This document shows positions 35,908-44,283 of a stretch of 64,000 nucleotides of DNA, one piece after another. Below the pieces are notes generated by a model that was given only the letters and a program-made list of their open reading frames with translations, was not told the DNA's origin and did no database searches. Source of the stretch: Clostridiales bacterium CHKCI001 (GTDB lineage Bacteria > Bacillota > Clostridia > Lachnospirales > Lachnospiraceae); the NCBI GenBank assembly GCA_900045905.1, contig FCNS01000008.1, positions 124,001 through 188,000 on the forward strand. The letters are read 5' to 3'. How positions within the stretch are numbered: position 1 is the stretch's first letter; each line of letters starts with the position of its first letter. The translations under genes and the position numbers were made by a program.

Positions 35908-36720
35908 TTAAAAAACAGAACCAAATTTTGGTGAGGCCAGATCTTCTCTATAATTATCTTTGGACGGATCTAAACTATTAATAACTACTTTCGCTGCGGT
36001 TCCTGATGCATGAATATAATTCTGGTTTCCTAGATACAATGCTACATGACCTGGATAATACAAAAGATCTCCTTGCTGTAAACAATCTTTTGAAATTGGA
36101 TGTACAGGAAAATTCTCCCTCATTTGTGCATCTCGATATATTATGATTCCACTCATCCAATAAACGATAGAACAAAATCCTGAACAGTCTACTCCATAAG
36201 GTGTTTTTCCTCCCCAGCGGTAAGCAGTCATTTGATACTGTCTAGCATCTTCTATTATCTGCTTGCGAATCCATTCATTATTTTTCTTTGTGCTTTTTTC
36301 TGATACTTCTCCCTTTTCCCAAAATCTTACCCATTCTTTTCTAATCCAGCCATATTGTCCATCACAAAGTCTTACACAATACCAATTTCCAGCTTGTTTT
36401 TCCCCCATCCAAAAAAGTAAACTCCCCTTTGGAATTGTTTTTATCGCTTTTGAACGTATACTGGGATGAATTAATATATCTAGCCATGGAACAATTACAA
36501 CCAATTTAGGAAACTCTTCCATCCATATTTCTTTTTGTTGAATCTCATTCTGTAATTCCTCTAAAATCCATCCCTCATATCCATATTCTGTTTTGATCCT
36601 CTTCCATTTCCCCTGCCTCTCTATTACATTTAGTGTCATTCCGTATAATATTTCATCCGTTTTTTCTCCATACGGATTATCATACATAGACAAAATAGAG
36701 TGATTTGTTATATAATTCAT
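35908..36720 (-). CDS. NlpC/P60 cysteine endopeptidase with SH3-like domains (YkfC-like)
   Basis: A 270-residue protein with two bacterial SH3-like regions (about 5-60 and 75-130) and a C-terminal NlpC/P60 domain with catalytic Cys in PYGVDCSGFCSIVY (about 182) and His in GDLLYYPGHVALYLG (about 230). No signal peptide is visible, unlike wall-lytic relatives. The layout matches YkfC, a cytosolic enzyme that cuts L-Ala-gamma-D-Glu from diamino acids in recycled murein peptides. The M19 dipeptidase and DapF genes follow in the same direction. Its AGGAGG is inside copy 3 of the RBS-bearing repeat. Confidence 0.88.
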   Translation of the reverse strand: MNYITNHSILSMYDNPYGEKTDEILYGMTLNVIERQGKWKRIKTEYGYEGWILEELQNEIQQKEIWMEEFPKLVVIVPWLDILIHPSIRSKAIKTIPKGSLLFWMGEKQAGNWYCVRLCDGQYGWIRKEWVRFWEKGEVSEKSTKKNNEWIRKQIIEDARQYQMTAYRWGGKTPYGVDCSGFCSIVYWMSGIIIYRDAQMRENFPVHPISKDCLQQGDLLYYPGHVALYLGNQNYIHASGTAAKVVINSLDPSKDNYREDLASPKFGSVF

Positions 36721-36757
36721 CTTTACCTCCTAATGCCAGCATAAATTCAGAGATGCA
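36721..36757 (-). repeat. RBS-bearing intergenic repeat, copy 3 (short)
   Basis: On the minus strand it reads CTCTGAATTTATGC-TG-GCATTAGGAGGTAAAG before the start codon. It matches copies 1 and 2 with the loop of the stem deleted to two bases. Confidence 0.6.
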
Positions 36758-36943
36758 TAACTCCTCCTTCTTGCAGTCCTCTTAAATCTATGATATGATG
36801 AATTCATCTATTACTATGAACAAAATTTATTATTTTACTGCAATTTCATAGAATAGAACCACTTTCCTTATACACAAATGAGGAAATATAACATACTCTG
36901 ACAAGTATATAAAAAACGATATTTCAGAAATTAGGAGGTTTTT

Positions 36944-37564
36944 ATGCTTCAAGTTGATAAAACAAGCGTAATGAATTTTGAAAACGCAATTCGAGGCGCA
37001 CGTAACCCAATGAACAGCTGGGCACGTATGGATAGCTATTATGATAAAAATGGTAACTATATATTAGGAGAGAATGACCTTTCCCTTGCAATGCGTCTTG
37101 CTAAAGCAGGCAGTGACCACCGCAAATATTTACGTATGATCTTTGTATCTGTAGATATTACAGCTCCATTATATTGGTGGAAAGAATATGACACTTACAA
37201 AATATCTACAGTTGCAAATTCCACAAGTACAATGCATAAAATTCACAGTAAACCATTTTCTATAGAAGATTTCAGTGTTGATCACCTGACTCCTTCTTCT
37301 TATGCTTTTATGGAAACAGTTGTAAAAAAGTTAGAAGAGATTCGTTTAGAATATATAGAAACGAAATCAAAAGAAACTTGGTATGATATGATTCAGCTAC
37401 TTCCATCCAGTTATAATCAGATGCGTACCTGCACGTTCAACTATGAAAATTTGATTAACATGTATCGTGCCAGAAAAGCACATAAACTTCAAGAATGGCA
37501 TACTTTTTGTGATTGGATTCAGACACTTCCATATGCAGCTGAATTAATTACATTTGAACCATAA
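36944..37564 (+). CDS. conserved protein of unknown function, possible ThyX-like fold
   Basis: A 206-residue soluble protein that I do not recognise with certainty. Segments SVMNFENAIRGARNPMNSWARMDS and APLYWWKEYDTYKISTVANSTSTMHKI resemble the style of flavin-dependent thymidylate synthase (ThyX) relatives seen in phages and clostridia, but the ThyX signature RHRxxSxNexSxRY is not intact. No membrane segment or signal is present. AGGAGG is six bases before the ATG. It is monocistronic on the plus strand, close to dUTPase and nrdDG, which would fit deoxynucleotide metabolism. The functional guess is weak. Confidence 0.7.
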   Translation: MLQVDKTSVMNFENAIRGARNPMNSWARMDSYYDKNGNYILGENDLSLAMRLAKAGSDHRKYLRMIFVSVDITAPLYWWKEYDTYKISTVANSTSTMHKIHSKPFSIEDFSVDHLTPSSYAFMETVVKKLEEIRLEYIETKSKETWYDMIQLLPSSYNQMRTCTFNYENLINMYRARKAHKLQEWHTFCDWIQTLPYAAELITFEP

Positions 37565-37574
37565 TAAGAACAAG

Positions 37575-37617
37575 AAAAATCCCACCGCTCATTTCATAGA
37601 AATGCGATGGGATTTAT
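37575..37617. terminator. terminator between converging genes at 37.6 kb
   Basis: AAATCCCACCGC (37577-37588) pairs with GCGATGGGATTT (37604-37615) with one G-T pair. Confidence 0.75.
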
Positions 37618-37698
37618 TGAAAAGTTAACTATATATTACGATACTACAGATTTCTTACACAAACATGAAACGCATGACCTTTTGATCCTTGTATCATA

Positions 37699-38067
37699 TT
37701 ATTCAATTTCTTGCATAACTTCTTTTATCGTCTCTTTAGAAACCTTACACTCCTTTATAAACGTACTCAAAAATTCTTTACAGGAACCCCCAAACCATTC
37801 TTCTAGTAATTGCTTCTGCATATAACTTGCATATTCTTTTCGACTCATACAACTCCAATAAAAAGAAAACATATTTTTACGATGATAATCTAATAACCCT
37901 TTTCCTACCAAACTTCTCAAAAAAGACGACAGTGTTTGAGGACGCCATTCCTTATCATGGCGCTTCTTCACTTCATCTAAAATTTCTTGAATCATTAATG
38001 GAGATTGTGCATCCCAGATAATATCCATAATTTCTTTTTCACTTTTTGTCAATTCACAATTTGCCAT
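37699..38067 (-). CDS. BlaI/MecI-family transcriptional repressor
   Basis: A 122-residue winged-helix protein, LTKSEKEIMDIIWDAQSPLMIQEILDEVKKR then TLSSFLRSLVGKGLLDYHRK, with the C-terminal dimerisation helices of the BlaI/MecI/CopY group. In resistance loci it is cleaved on signal from a BlaR1/MecR1 sensor; no such sensor gene is beside it. Solo copies are common in clostridia and may answer to copper, beta-lactams or redox signals. Three cysteines (SCMSRK, GGSCKEF, KECKV) are present. It has a near-consensus promoter. Confidence 0.88.
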   Translation of the reverse strand: MANCELTKSEKEIMDIIWDAQSPLMIQEILDEVKKRHDKEWRPQTLSSFLRSLVGKGLLDYHRKNMFSFYWSCMSRKEYASYMQKQLLEEWFGGSCKEFLSTFIKECKVSKETIKEVMQEIE

Positions 38068-38156
38068 CTTTATCCCATCCTTTATTCAATTTTATCGCTT
38101 TAGTATAAAAACCCCAAAATTCTAGTCTCTTTATCACCAATTTTCTAACTATTTTC

Positions 38157-38185
38157 ATTATTCTACATTTTCTATAAATTGTCAA
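38157..38185 (-). promoter_or_regulatory. promoter of the BlaI-type repressor
   Basis: -35 TTGACA (38185-38180), 17-bp spacer, -10 AATAAT (38162-38157). The spacer carries TAGAAAATGTA, an imperfect dyad that could serve as an autoregulatory site. Confidence 0.65.
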
Positions 38186-38292
38186 GCGAAATATCGGCTA
38201 GTTGGAATAATTGGAAAAAAATACCATTTTTATCCTAAATATATTCTACAACAAGAGGTGTTGCAAAATAGCATTTCATTAAAATATTGCAT

Positions 38293-38336
38293 AAAAAACA
38301 CAGGCATGGATAAAAACTCATTTCTACCCATACCTG
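38293..38336 (-). terminator. terminator of the dUTPase gene
   Basis: Stem 38336-38325 with 38312-38301 (CAGG-ATGG core, with G-T pairs), followed by a T-run on the minus strand. Confidence 0.75.
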
Positions 38337-38362
38337 CATCTTCGCTTTCATAATAAATTTTA

Positions 38363-38797
38363 TTATTGTTTTCCTGTACTACCATGCCCTCCTCGGTCTT
38401 CTGCTTTTAATTCTTCCATTTCTTCAAAATAAATAGACGGCTGATGCTTCATAATACGAAATTGGCAAATTCTATCATTTACTTCAATAACGGTATCTCG
38501 TAACGCATAAGCTGGAAAGAACCATTGATCATTATTTCCACAATAAGTCTCATCAATAACTCCCATATGATTTGTTTGAATAATCCCAAAGTTTTTAAAC
38601 GTACTGCTCCTTGGCACAACATGAGCCTCATAACCTTTTGGTAATTCCATTGCAACACCAAGAGGAATCAAACAAAAATCTCCCTTTTTCATCTCCACTC
38701 TTTTGGCAGCACGTAAATCAATCCAATCAGATTTTCCCCCAATATAAGTTAGCTTTTCAATTTCATCTGTAAAATATTTAATTTTTATCGTTTCCAT
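38363..38797 (-). CDS. dut: dUTP diphosphatase (trimeric dUTPase)
   Basis: A 144-residue enzyme that hydrolyses dUTP to dUMP and pyrophosphate, keeping uracil out of DNA and feeding dTMP synthesis. All five trimeric-family motifs are visible: DLRAA (about 28), [11 protein letters not shown] (about 62-72), GVIDETYCG (about 79-87), RICQFRI (about 107-113) and RGGHGSTGK near the C terminus. The ribosome binding site is AGGAGG in a GACATTAGGAGGTAAAT context resembling the tail of the RBS-bearing repeat. It lies in a dNTP-related group with nrdDG. Confidence 0.93.
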   Translation of the reverse strand: METIKIKYFTDEIEKLTYIGGKSDWIDLRAAKRVEMKKGDFCLIPLGVAMELPKGYEAHVVPRSSTFKNFGIIQTNHMGVIDETYCGNNDQWFFPAYALRDTVIEVNDRICQFRIMKHQPSIYFEEMEELKAEDRGGHGSTGKQ

Positions 38798-38944
38798 ATT
38801 TATTTTATTTACCTCCTAATGTCAAATAGTGCTGATCTACAAAGATAACATAGCAAAAATGTCCATCCTCATATATCAACGCTATCTTTCTTCCTATTTT
38901 TGATATCGTACATGTATCACAATTTCTTATGTTGTTATTACTGG

Positions 38945-39439
38945 TCAATCCCAGTATTTTAATACTACCTTCTTTTCTTTCAATGTATTTTTTACATCAA
39001 TAACTCGTTGGTTCGAACTTCCCTTCCATTTTAACTGCACATCTCTCAGTTCTTCTATATATTCTCCATCAATGATGACATCAATCAATGGCATAAAATC
39101 CAGTTTCTGAATCGTTTCCCATACAAATCCAGTATAAAGCCAAATCGTCTTATCTGGAAACGTTTCTTTAATCTCACGAATCAACGTACCAACTTCCTCT
39201 CTATTAAAAGGATGCAACGGATCTCCACCACTAAAAGTAATACCTGACACATAATCTTTTTTTAATTCTTCAAAAATCTCCTGCTTCGCTGCCTCATCAA
39301 ATTTTAATCCTCCATGTATATCCCAAGTAACAGGATTTTGACAGCCCTTGCAGCCGTGAGAACAGCCAGCTACCCACAATACAACTCTTAAGCCATCTCC
39401 GTTTAACATATCATCTTTCGTGATATTGTGATAACGCAT
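38945..39439 (-). CDS. nrdG: anaerobic ribonucleotide reductase activating protein
   Basis: A 164-residue radical SAM activase. The cluster motif CSHGCKGC (CX3CX2C) is near residue 26-33 and the SAM-binding GG motif is TFSGGDPLHP. It installs the glycyl radical on NrdD under anaerobic conditions. It is two bases downstream of nrdD, a tight translational unit. Confidence 0.95.
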   Translation of the reverse strand: MRYHNITKDDMLNGDGLRVVLWVAGCSHGCKGCQNPVTWDIHGGLKFDEAAKQEIFEELKKDYVSGITFSGGDPLHPFNREEVGTLIREIKETFPDKTIWLYTGFVWETIQKLDFMPLIDVIIDGEYIEELRDVQLKWKGSSNQRVIDVKNTLKEKKVVLKYWD

Positions 39440-39441
39440 AA

Positions 39442-41598
39442 TTACATACTCTTCCTCTCTGCGATTTCTGCCATTTTCGCATCATTTAAACGGGTATCTC
39501 CTTTGACGCGAGAATAAGATAAATATCCATTCATACGATCAATTTTTGTTAAATTTTTGCTTCCACATTTTGGGCATACATCCATTTCCAGTTCCTCATG
39601 ACCACAATCATCACAATACGCTAAGGAAAGATTCACTCCCTCATAAAATCCCATTTTCATCGCTCTACGAATCAATGATTTAATTGCTTCTTTATTATAA
39701 TTAATTGGATATTTCACATATTGAATCTTACCGCCATTGGATAACTCCCAAAAGCGATATTCTAAATCCTGTTTTTGAATCGGAGTAATATCTTCAGTCA
39801 CATGACAATGAAAACCATTACTTACATACTCTCGATCCGATACATTTTCTACAATTCCATATTTCTTACGGAATTGCTGTACTTGAAGTCCGCATAAATT
39901 CTCCGCTGGAGTAGCATAGATTGCATATAAGCGTCCATCTTGTTCTTTAAATTCTTCAATTTTTTTGTTAATATGTTCTAATACCTCAATTGCAAATGCC
40001 CCATCTTCTACAAGGGATTTTCCATTATACAATTCCTGTAATTCATTAAAAGCAGTAATACCAAAAGAAGCTGTTGCTGTCTTTAATAATGGTTTAATCT
40101 TATCATTCATTTTTAAGTGTCCACCATAGAAACCGCCTTCACAATAAGCAATCGGATTGGTAGAAGCTTTCATCTCTCCTAAATAGCTATACGTACGCAA
40201 ATGCAGTTTACGGATTAATTCCAAATAGTAATCCAATACTTCATAAAAGTCCCGACTTTCTTGACGAGATTTTGCAAGAATCATTGGCAAATGAAGACTC
40301 ACTACTCCGATATTAAAACGACCTACAAATACAGGACGGTCATTTTCATCTTTTGGATACATTCCTCCCTCACGATACCAAGGAGATAAAAATGCACGAC
40401 ATCCCATTGGACTAATGATCTCTCCATATTTTTTGTACATGGATGCAATATATCCCTTTCCTGTTAAGCTTAGCCAGTCTGGATACATCGTTTTAGAGGA
40501 ACATTCAATTCCTACTTCAAACACATCTTCTAATTCTTTACCAGGTCCATGCAAATTTTCATCATATAGGAATACAATTTTCGGGAACAACACTGGTTTT
40601 TTATGTCCTTCTTTTCCTTGTCCCTTCATACGAACTTCCAACAATTTCTTTGTAGCCAATTTCGCAAATCTTCCTGTCCCAGTTCCTGCTGTCACAGTAA
40701 TAAACGGATAATCTCCACGACTAGATGCTACGGTATTAAATTTATATTCCCATCCTTGGAATCCCTGCTGAAAATCATACTCAATATCTTTCCATGCTTC
40801 TTCTTCTGCACGCTGTTTTGGAACTCCCATAGCCATATATTTTTCAATATAATGTGCATAGGATTTTTCTGCATATGGTTCCAAAATTAACTCTGCACTA
40901 GGTACTGTAAATCCGCCATACTGCTGACTTGCTGCGCTTAATACAATATCACCAATTACATCAAATGCAACATCCAATGACTTTGGCTCATTATACCAAA
41001 TATTTCCCATTTCAAATCCACCGCTTAATACCTCTGCTACATTAAACAGACAGCAATTCATTGTATCACGACGTGCAGACATATCATGAATATAAATATA
41101 TCCCTCTCTTGCAGCCTGTAACTCTTCTACTGTCAAAAAGAACTTTTGGTACAGCGACTTATTTAGTTCATTAAAAATTAAACTTCTTTTTGTAGAAACA
41201 AGTGCACTGTCAGAATTTGAGTTTTCTTTATCTCCAATATACATAATAGATTGACTTTTTTTATAAACTTCATCCAGCATCCGAACAAAGTCCTGTTTAT
41301 AATTTCGATAATCGCGATAACTTTTCGCAACAGCTGGATTTACTTTCTCTAAAGCGCCTTCTACCACATTATGCATTTCTGCAATTGGAATTTCCTTAAT
41401 TCCAAGCTGCTCAATTTTTTCCTCCACAAAACGGCAGATAAATTTTTCTTCCTTTTCTGTAAACTTTACTAAAGCTCGATATGCAGACTTATTTACTGCA
41501 ACAATAATTTTTTGCACATCAAACGTTTCTTTTGTCCCATCTTTTTTTACAACTTTGAAGTTTTCTGACTGAAACATAGGCACTTTCCTACTACTCAA
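39442..41598 (-). CDS. nrdD: anaerobic (class III) ribonucleoside-triphosphate reductase
   Basis: A 718-residue glycyl-radical enzyme reducing NTPs to dNTPs. An N-terminal ATP-cone (about 10-100, KVVKKDGTKETFDVQKI) provides allosteric control. The central barrel is followed by a zinc site CDDC...CPKC (about 658-680) and the C-terminal radical region with the candidate glycine in SRVKGD, about residue 700. Upstream lies a leader with possible NrdR boxes, a promoter and a terminator-like hairpin. No class I or II reductase is in the window. Confidence 0.95.
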   Translation of the reverse strand: MSSRKVPMFQSENFKVVKKDGTKETFDVQKIIVAVNKSAYRALVKFTEKEEKFICRFVEEKIEQLGIKEIPIAEMHNVVEGALEKVNPAVAKSYRDYRNYKQDFVRMLDEVYKKSQSIMYIGDKENSNSDSALVSTKRSLIFNELNKSLYQKFFLTVEELQAAREGYIYIHDMSARRDTMNCCLFNVAEVLSGGFEMGNIWYNEPKSLDVAFDVIGDIVLSAASQQYGGFTVPSAELILEPYAEKSYAHYIEKYMAMGVPKQRAEEEAWKDIEYDFQQGFQGWEYKFNTVASSRGDYPFITVTAGTGTGRFAKLATKKLLEVRMKGQGKEGHKKPVLFPKIVFLYDENLHGPGKELEDVFEVGIECSSKTMYPDWLSLTGKGYIASMYKKYGEIISPMGCRAFLSPWYREGGMYPKDENDRPVFVGRFNIGVVSLHLPMILAKSRQESRDFYEVLDYYLELIRKLHLRTYSYLGEMKASTNPIAYCEGGFYGGHLKMNDKIKPLLKTATASFGITAFNELQELYNGKSLVEDGAFAIEVLEHINKKIEEFKEQDGRLYAIYATPAENLCGLQVQQFRKKYGIVENVSDREYVSNGFHCHVTEDITPIQKQDLEYRFWELSNGGKIQYVKYPINYNKEAIKSLIRRAMKMGFYEGVNLSLAYCDDCGHEELEMDVCPKCGSKNLTKIDRMNGYLSYSRVKGDTRLNDAKMAEIAERKSM

Positions 41599-41727
41599 AC
41601 AATACCGCTATCAAGGTTACTCGTATCTCATTCTATATGCTTCTATAACATTTCTTCACAAGTGAGTAGTTTTTCCTTTCTTTTTATTTTTTCTATTCTC
41701 GTCTTTATTTATTTTATCAATTGACAG

Positions 41728-41787
41728 AAAAAAACTGCCACACATCAGCCGTGACAGCTTTTGTTTCTCGTAAGCAATGCTTACGTT
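41728..41787 (-). ncRNA. candidate short RNA or attenuator upstream of nrdD
   Basis: From the predicted start near 41787 the RNA would fold into hairpin CGTAAGC/GCTTACG (41785-41769), then CTGTCAC/GTGTGGCAG-type hairpin (41757-41735) followed by seven T residues. The unit of about 60 nt has its own promoter and terminator and contains no start codon with a ribosome binding site. It may be a small RNA or a leader that attenuates nrdDG. Confidence 0.5.
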
Positions 41788-41792
41788 AAATT

Positions 41793-41821
41793 ATGATAGC
41801 ATGGTTGCGCTGCCATGTCAA
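41793..41821 (-). promoter_or_regulatory. promoter upstream of nrdD
   Basis: -35 TTGACA (41821-41816), 17-bp spacer, -10 TATCAT (41798-41793). It directs transcription toward nrdD through the terminator-like hairpin. Confidence 0.7.
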
Positions 41822-41833
41822 TACGCTTTTCAT

Positions 41834-41876
41834 ACACTATATAGATGTAAAATCGCGTCAAACCACTATATTATGT
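41834..41876. promoter_or_regulatory. two possible NrdR boxes
   Basis: ACACTATATAGATGT (41834-41848) and CACTATATTATGT (41864-41876) are similar sites whose first CACTATAT are 29 bp apart, just upstream of the -35 box. They resemble the ACACWATATATWGTGT-like sites of NrdR, which controls ribonucleotide reductase genes. Spacing and symmetry are imperfect. Confidence 0.45.
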
Positions 41877-41900
41877 ATGTTACAGCCATTTTAAAAAATT

Positions 41901-42770
41901 TTATTCTCCGATAAAAATTTGAGCGATCGGGGATTCTTTTGGAAGAATTAATGTCTTATCCCCATCTTTTAAAGAAACTTTTGCTGCATCTAAAGAACGA
42001 ATAAATTCATAAAAACTACGTCTATCTGCATCACTATAAGCATTTGCTAAAATTTTCATATACTCTGCTTCTGCCTGAGCAATAACCGCTGCTGCCTCTG
42101 CTTCTGCATTGGATAACATAATTGACACTTCTTTATCCGTACTATTTTTCTTAACGGTTGCCTCAGAATCTCCTTCTGCTGTATATTGAGCAGCAATTTT
42201 ATTTCTCTCAGAAATCATTCTTTCATAAACTGCCGTTTTATTATCGGATGGTAAATCCAATCGTTTTGTTTCTACTGACAACAGTGAAATTCCATATTGA
42301 TCCATCGTTGTTCCAATATTGTTCATAATTGTATCTGCCAGTTCTCCATCTCTTCCACTGATTACTTCCGTCTGACTCAGGCTACTAATCACATTTTTAA
42401 TCGAATTATATACAACTGTATTAATACGACTTTCTGCATTGCCAATTGAAGAATTCAACGTCTGTGCAAATTTTAATGGATCTACAATTTTCCAAAGTAC
42501 ATAACTGTCGGCAATCATTGTCTTTTTATCTTTTGTAATCACATCAGAAGCAGGAAGATCATATAATAAGATTTGTTTTGGCAATGTATCAATCTCTTCC
42601 ACAAAAGGCATTTTAAATCCAATTCCTGCTTCAGAAACGACCCGATCTACTTTTCCAAACTGGCGAATTAATTTATATTCATCTTCTTTTGTTACAAAAG
42701 CAGAAGAAAGAACCGTTAATACTACTGCTATTATAGCCACAACCGCAATTATTTTTCCAATTCGTTTCAT
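41901..42770 (-). CDS. hflC: HflC-like SPFH-domain membrane protein
   Basis: A 289-residue protein with one N-terminal helix (about 5-25) and a stomatin/prohibitin (SPFH) domain facing outside the cytoplasm. GIGFKMPFVEEIDTLPKQI, RINTVVYNSIKNVI and SVETKRLDLPSDNKTAVYERMISER are typical of HflC. A coiled-coil region with EAEAAAVIAQAEAEYMKILANAY follows. With HflK it forms the cage around the FtsH protease in E. coli; ftsH is not in this window. It is 60 bases downstream of hflK, the gap being filled by copy 2 of the RBS-bearing repeat. Confidence 0.9.
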   Translation of the reverse strand: MKRIGKIIAVVAIIAVVLTVLSSAFVTKEDEYKLIRQFGKVDRVVSEAGIGFKMPFVEEIDTLPKQILLYDLPASDVITKDKKTMIADSYVLWKIVDPLKFAQTLNSSIGNAESRINTVVYNSIKNVISSLSQTEVISGRDGELADTIMNNIGTTMDQYGISLLSVETKRLDLPSDNKTAVYERMISERNKIAAQYTAEGDSEATVKKNSTDKEVSIMLSNAEAEAAAVIAQAEAEYMKILANAYSDADRRSFYEFIRSLDAAKVSLKDGDKTLILPKESPIAQIFIGE

Positions 42771-42837
42771 TTTTACCTCCTAATACCCCATTCACTGTGG
42801 TATAAATTCAGAGATAGGGGAATTTTTTGTTCAACCT
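42771..42837 (-). repeat. RBS-bearing intergenic repeat, copy 2
   Basis: Closely matches copy 1: both run from GAACAAAA through CCC and GAATTTAT to ATTAGGAGGTAAA at the next start codon. It contains the hflK stop codon and supplies the hflC ribosome binding site. The stem arms are ATACC and GGTAT, a compensatory change relative to copy 1. Confidence 0.65.
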
Positions 42838-43916
42838 TCTGTATTTTCTTCTTCCGCTTCCTCTTCTTTTGTTTCAGAGTCCTGTTCTACATTATTTTTA
42901 ACGTTATAGGAGGAATCTAATGGCAATATTGTCATCATATTTCCATCACTTCCATCAATAACTACTTTTAAATCTGGTAACAACTCTTCCATTGTCTCAT
43001 AAAACAATCGTTTCTTCGTTACCTCAGGATTTTTTATGTATTCTTCATACATCGCATTAAATTTTGCTACTTCTGCATTTGCTTCATTAATTCGAGACTG
43101 CTTTGTCGATTCTGCCTGCTGCTTAATTTTATCCACCTGAGCTTCTGCCTCTGGTATTTTTTCATTTCGATACTTCTCTGCATTATTCAAAGCAGTTTCT
43201 TTTCCCTGTTTTGCTGTTTCTACTGCCTTAAATGCTTCCATTACTTCCTGTGTTGGAGGCTCTGAATCTTGAATGGTAATGTTAATTAGAGAAAGCCCTA
43301 TATCGTGAATCTCTAGTTGTTTGAGAATTGCATCTTTAATCACGGTTTGAATTTCATTTTTCCCAGTTGTCAAAACACTGTCTACATCATAGCTTCCAAT
43401 TACATTCCGAATGCAGCTCTGTGCAATATTCTTCAAGATAATAACTGGATCTTGTGACGCATAAACGGCTTTCACAGGATCTGATATTTTATATTCCACA
43501 AAAAAATTCACATTCACAAAATTATAATCCGATGTAATCATTAACGACTCTTCTTCTACTGTTACACCATCTGTATCCACTAACTCTCCATTTTCATCAT
43601 ATTGAACCTCTTGATAAGCATCTTCCCCATCAGTATGATATCCGATTGGAAATCCCTGTATCGTAGTATCCACTAGCTGCACTTCTTGAATAAATGGAAT
43701 TTTAAAATGCAATCCTGACTGTGTAACAGCTCTTGGAATTCCAAATGTCGTAATCACAGCCTGCTCCTGTTCATTAATGGTATAAATACCACCATTTATT
43801 AACGCACCAATGACAACCACTCCAATTACTCCTAATCCAATCCACTTTCCCTTTTTCCCAAATTTCTTTATATTCTTTTTTAGTTCATCCTGATTCATAT
43901 TCCAATTATTTTCCAA
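42831..43916 (-). CDS. hflK: HflK-like SPFH-domain membrane protein
   Basis: A 361-residue partner of HflC. A basic N terminus, one helix (about 25-47), the SPFH domain (QEQAVITTFGIPRAVTQSGLHFKIPFIQEVQLVD), a charged coiled-coil stretch (about 230-300) and an acidic tail (EEEAEEENTEG). It starts at TTG (43916) with AAGGAGGGG seven bases upstream; the next in-frame ATG lacks a site. An insertion-like acidic loop (DGEDAYQEVQYDENGELVDTDGVTVEEE) lies near residues 95-125. Confidence 0.88.
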   Translation of the reverse strand: MENNWNMNQDELKKNIKKFGKKGKWIGLGVIGVVVIGALINGGIYTINEQEQAVITTFGIPRAVTQSGLHFKIPFIQEVQLVDTTIQGFPIGYHTDGEDAYQEVQYDENGELVDTDGVTVEEESLMITSDYNFVNVNFFVEYKISDPVKAVYASQDPVIILKNIAQSCIRNVIGSYDVDSVLTTGKNEIQTVIKDAILKQLEIHDIGLSLINITIQDSEPPTQEVMEAFKAVETAKQGKETALNNAEKYRNEKIPEAEAQVDKIKQQAESTKQSRINEANAEVAKFNAMYEEYIKNPEVTKKRLFYETMEELLPDLKVVIDGSDGNMMTILPLDSSYNVKNNVEQDSETKEEEAEEENTEG

Positions 43917-43963
43917 TGCTTCCCCTCCTTAAATAATCAATCCTAAGCTACGAATCACTTATT

Positions 43964-44224
43964 CTAATAACGCTCTTTTAAAAAACTTGAGACATTTGTA
44001 TGATTATAATGCTCCATTTTTTTTGAATATTCTTCTAATCGTTTTACATATTTCTCATAATCTTTTGGACTTAAACTTTGGGAACACTTTCTGTCTTCCA
44101 TTAATTCGATCACTTTTTTATGAGCAGAAATTGCCAAATCCTTATAGTTATTTTCTAGATTCATTTGCAGTTCCCAGAATGCCTTCTCTAATTCCTTATC
44201 TTTTTTCTTTTTAAATAACCACAT
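43964..44224 (-). CDS. small hypothetical protein
   Basis: An 86-residue soluble, charged and helical protein (MWLFKKKKDKELEKAFWELQMNLENNYKDLAI...). No family recognised. AGGGGAG lies six bases before the ATG at 44224, which is better than an in-frame ATG at 44242 that would overlap this site. It lies upstream of hflK with a 47-base gap, possibly cotranscribed. Confidence 0.65.
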   Translation of the reverse strand: MWLFKKKKDKELEKAFWELQMNLENNYKDLAISAHKKVIELMEDRKCSQSLSPKDYEKYVKRLEEYSKKMEHYNHTNVSSFLKERY

Positions 44225-44283
44225 AGAAACTCCCCTTTCCATTCCATAACCTTCCTATTATTGCGCTTATTCTTAAACAAAAG

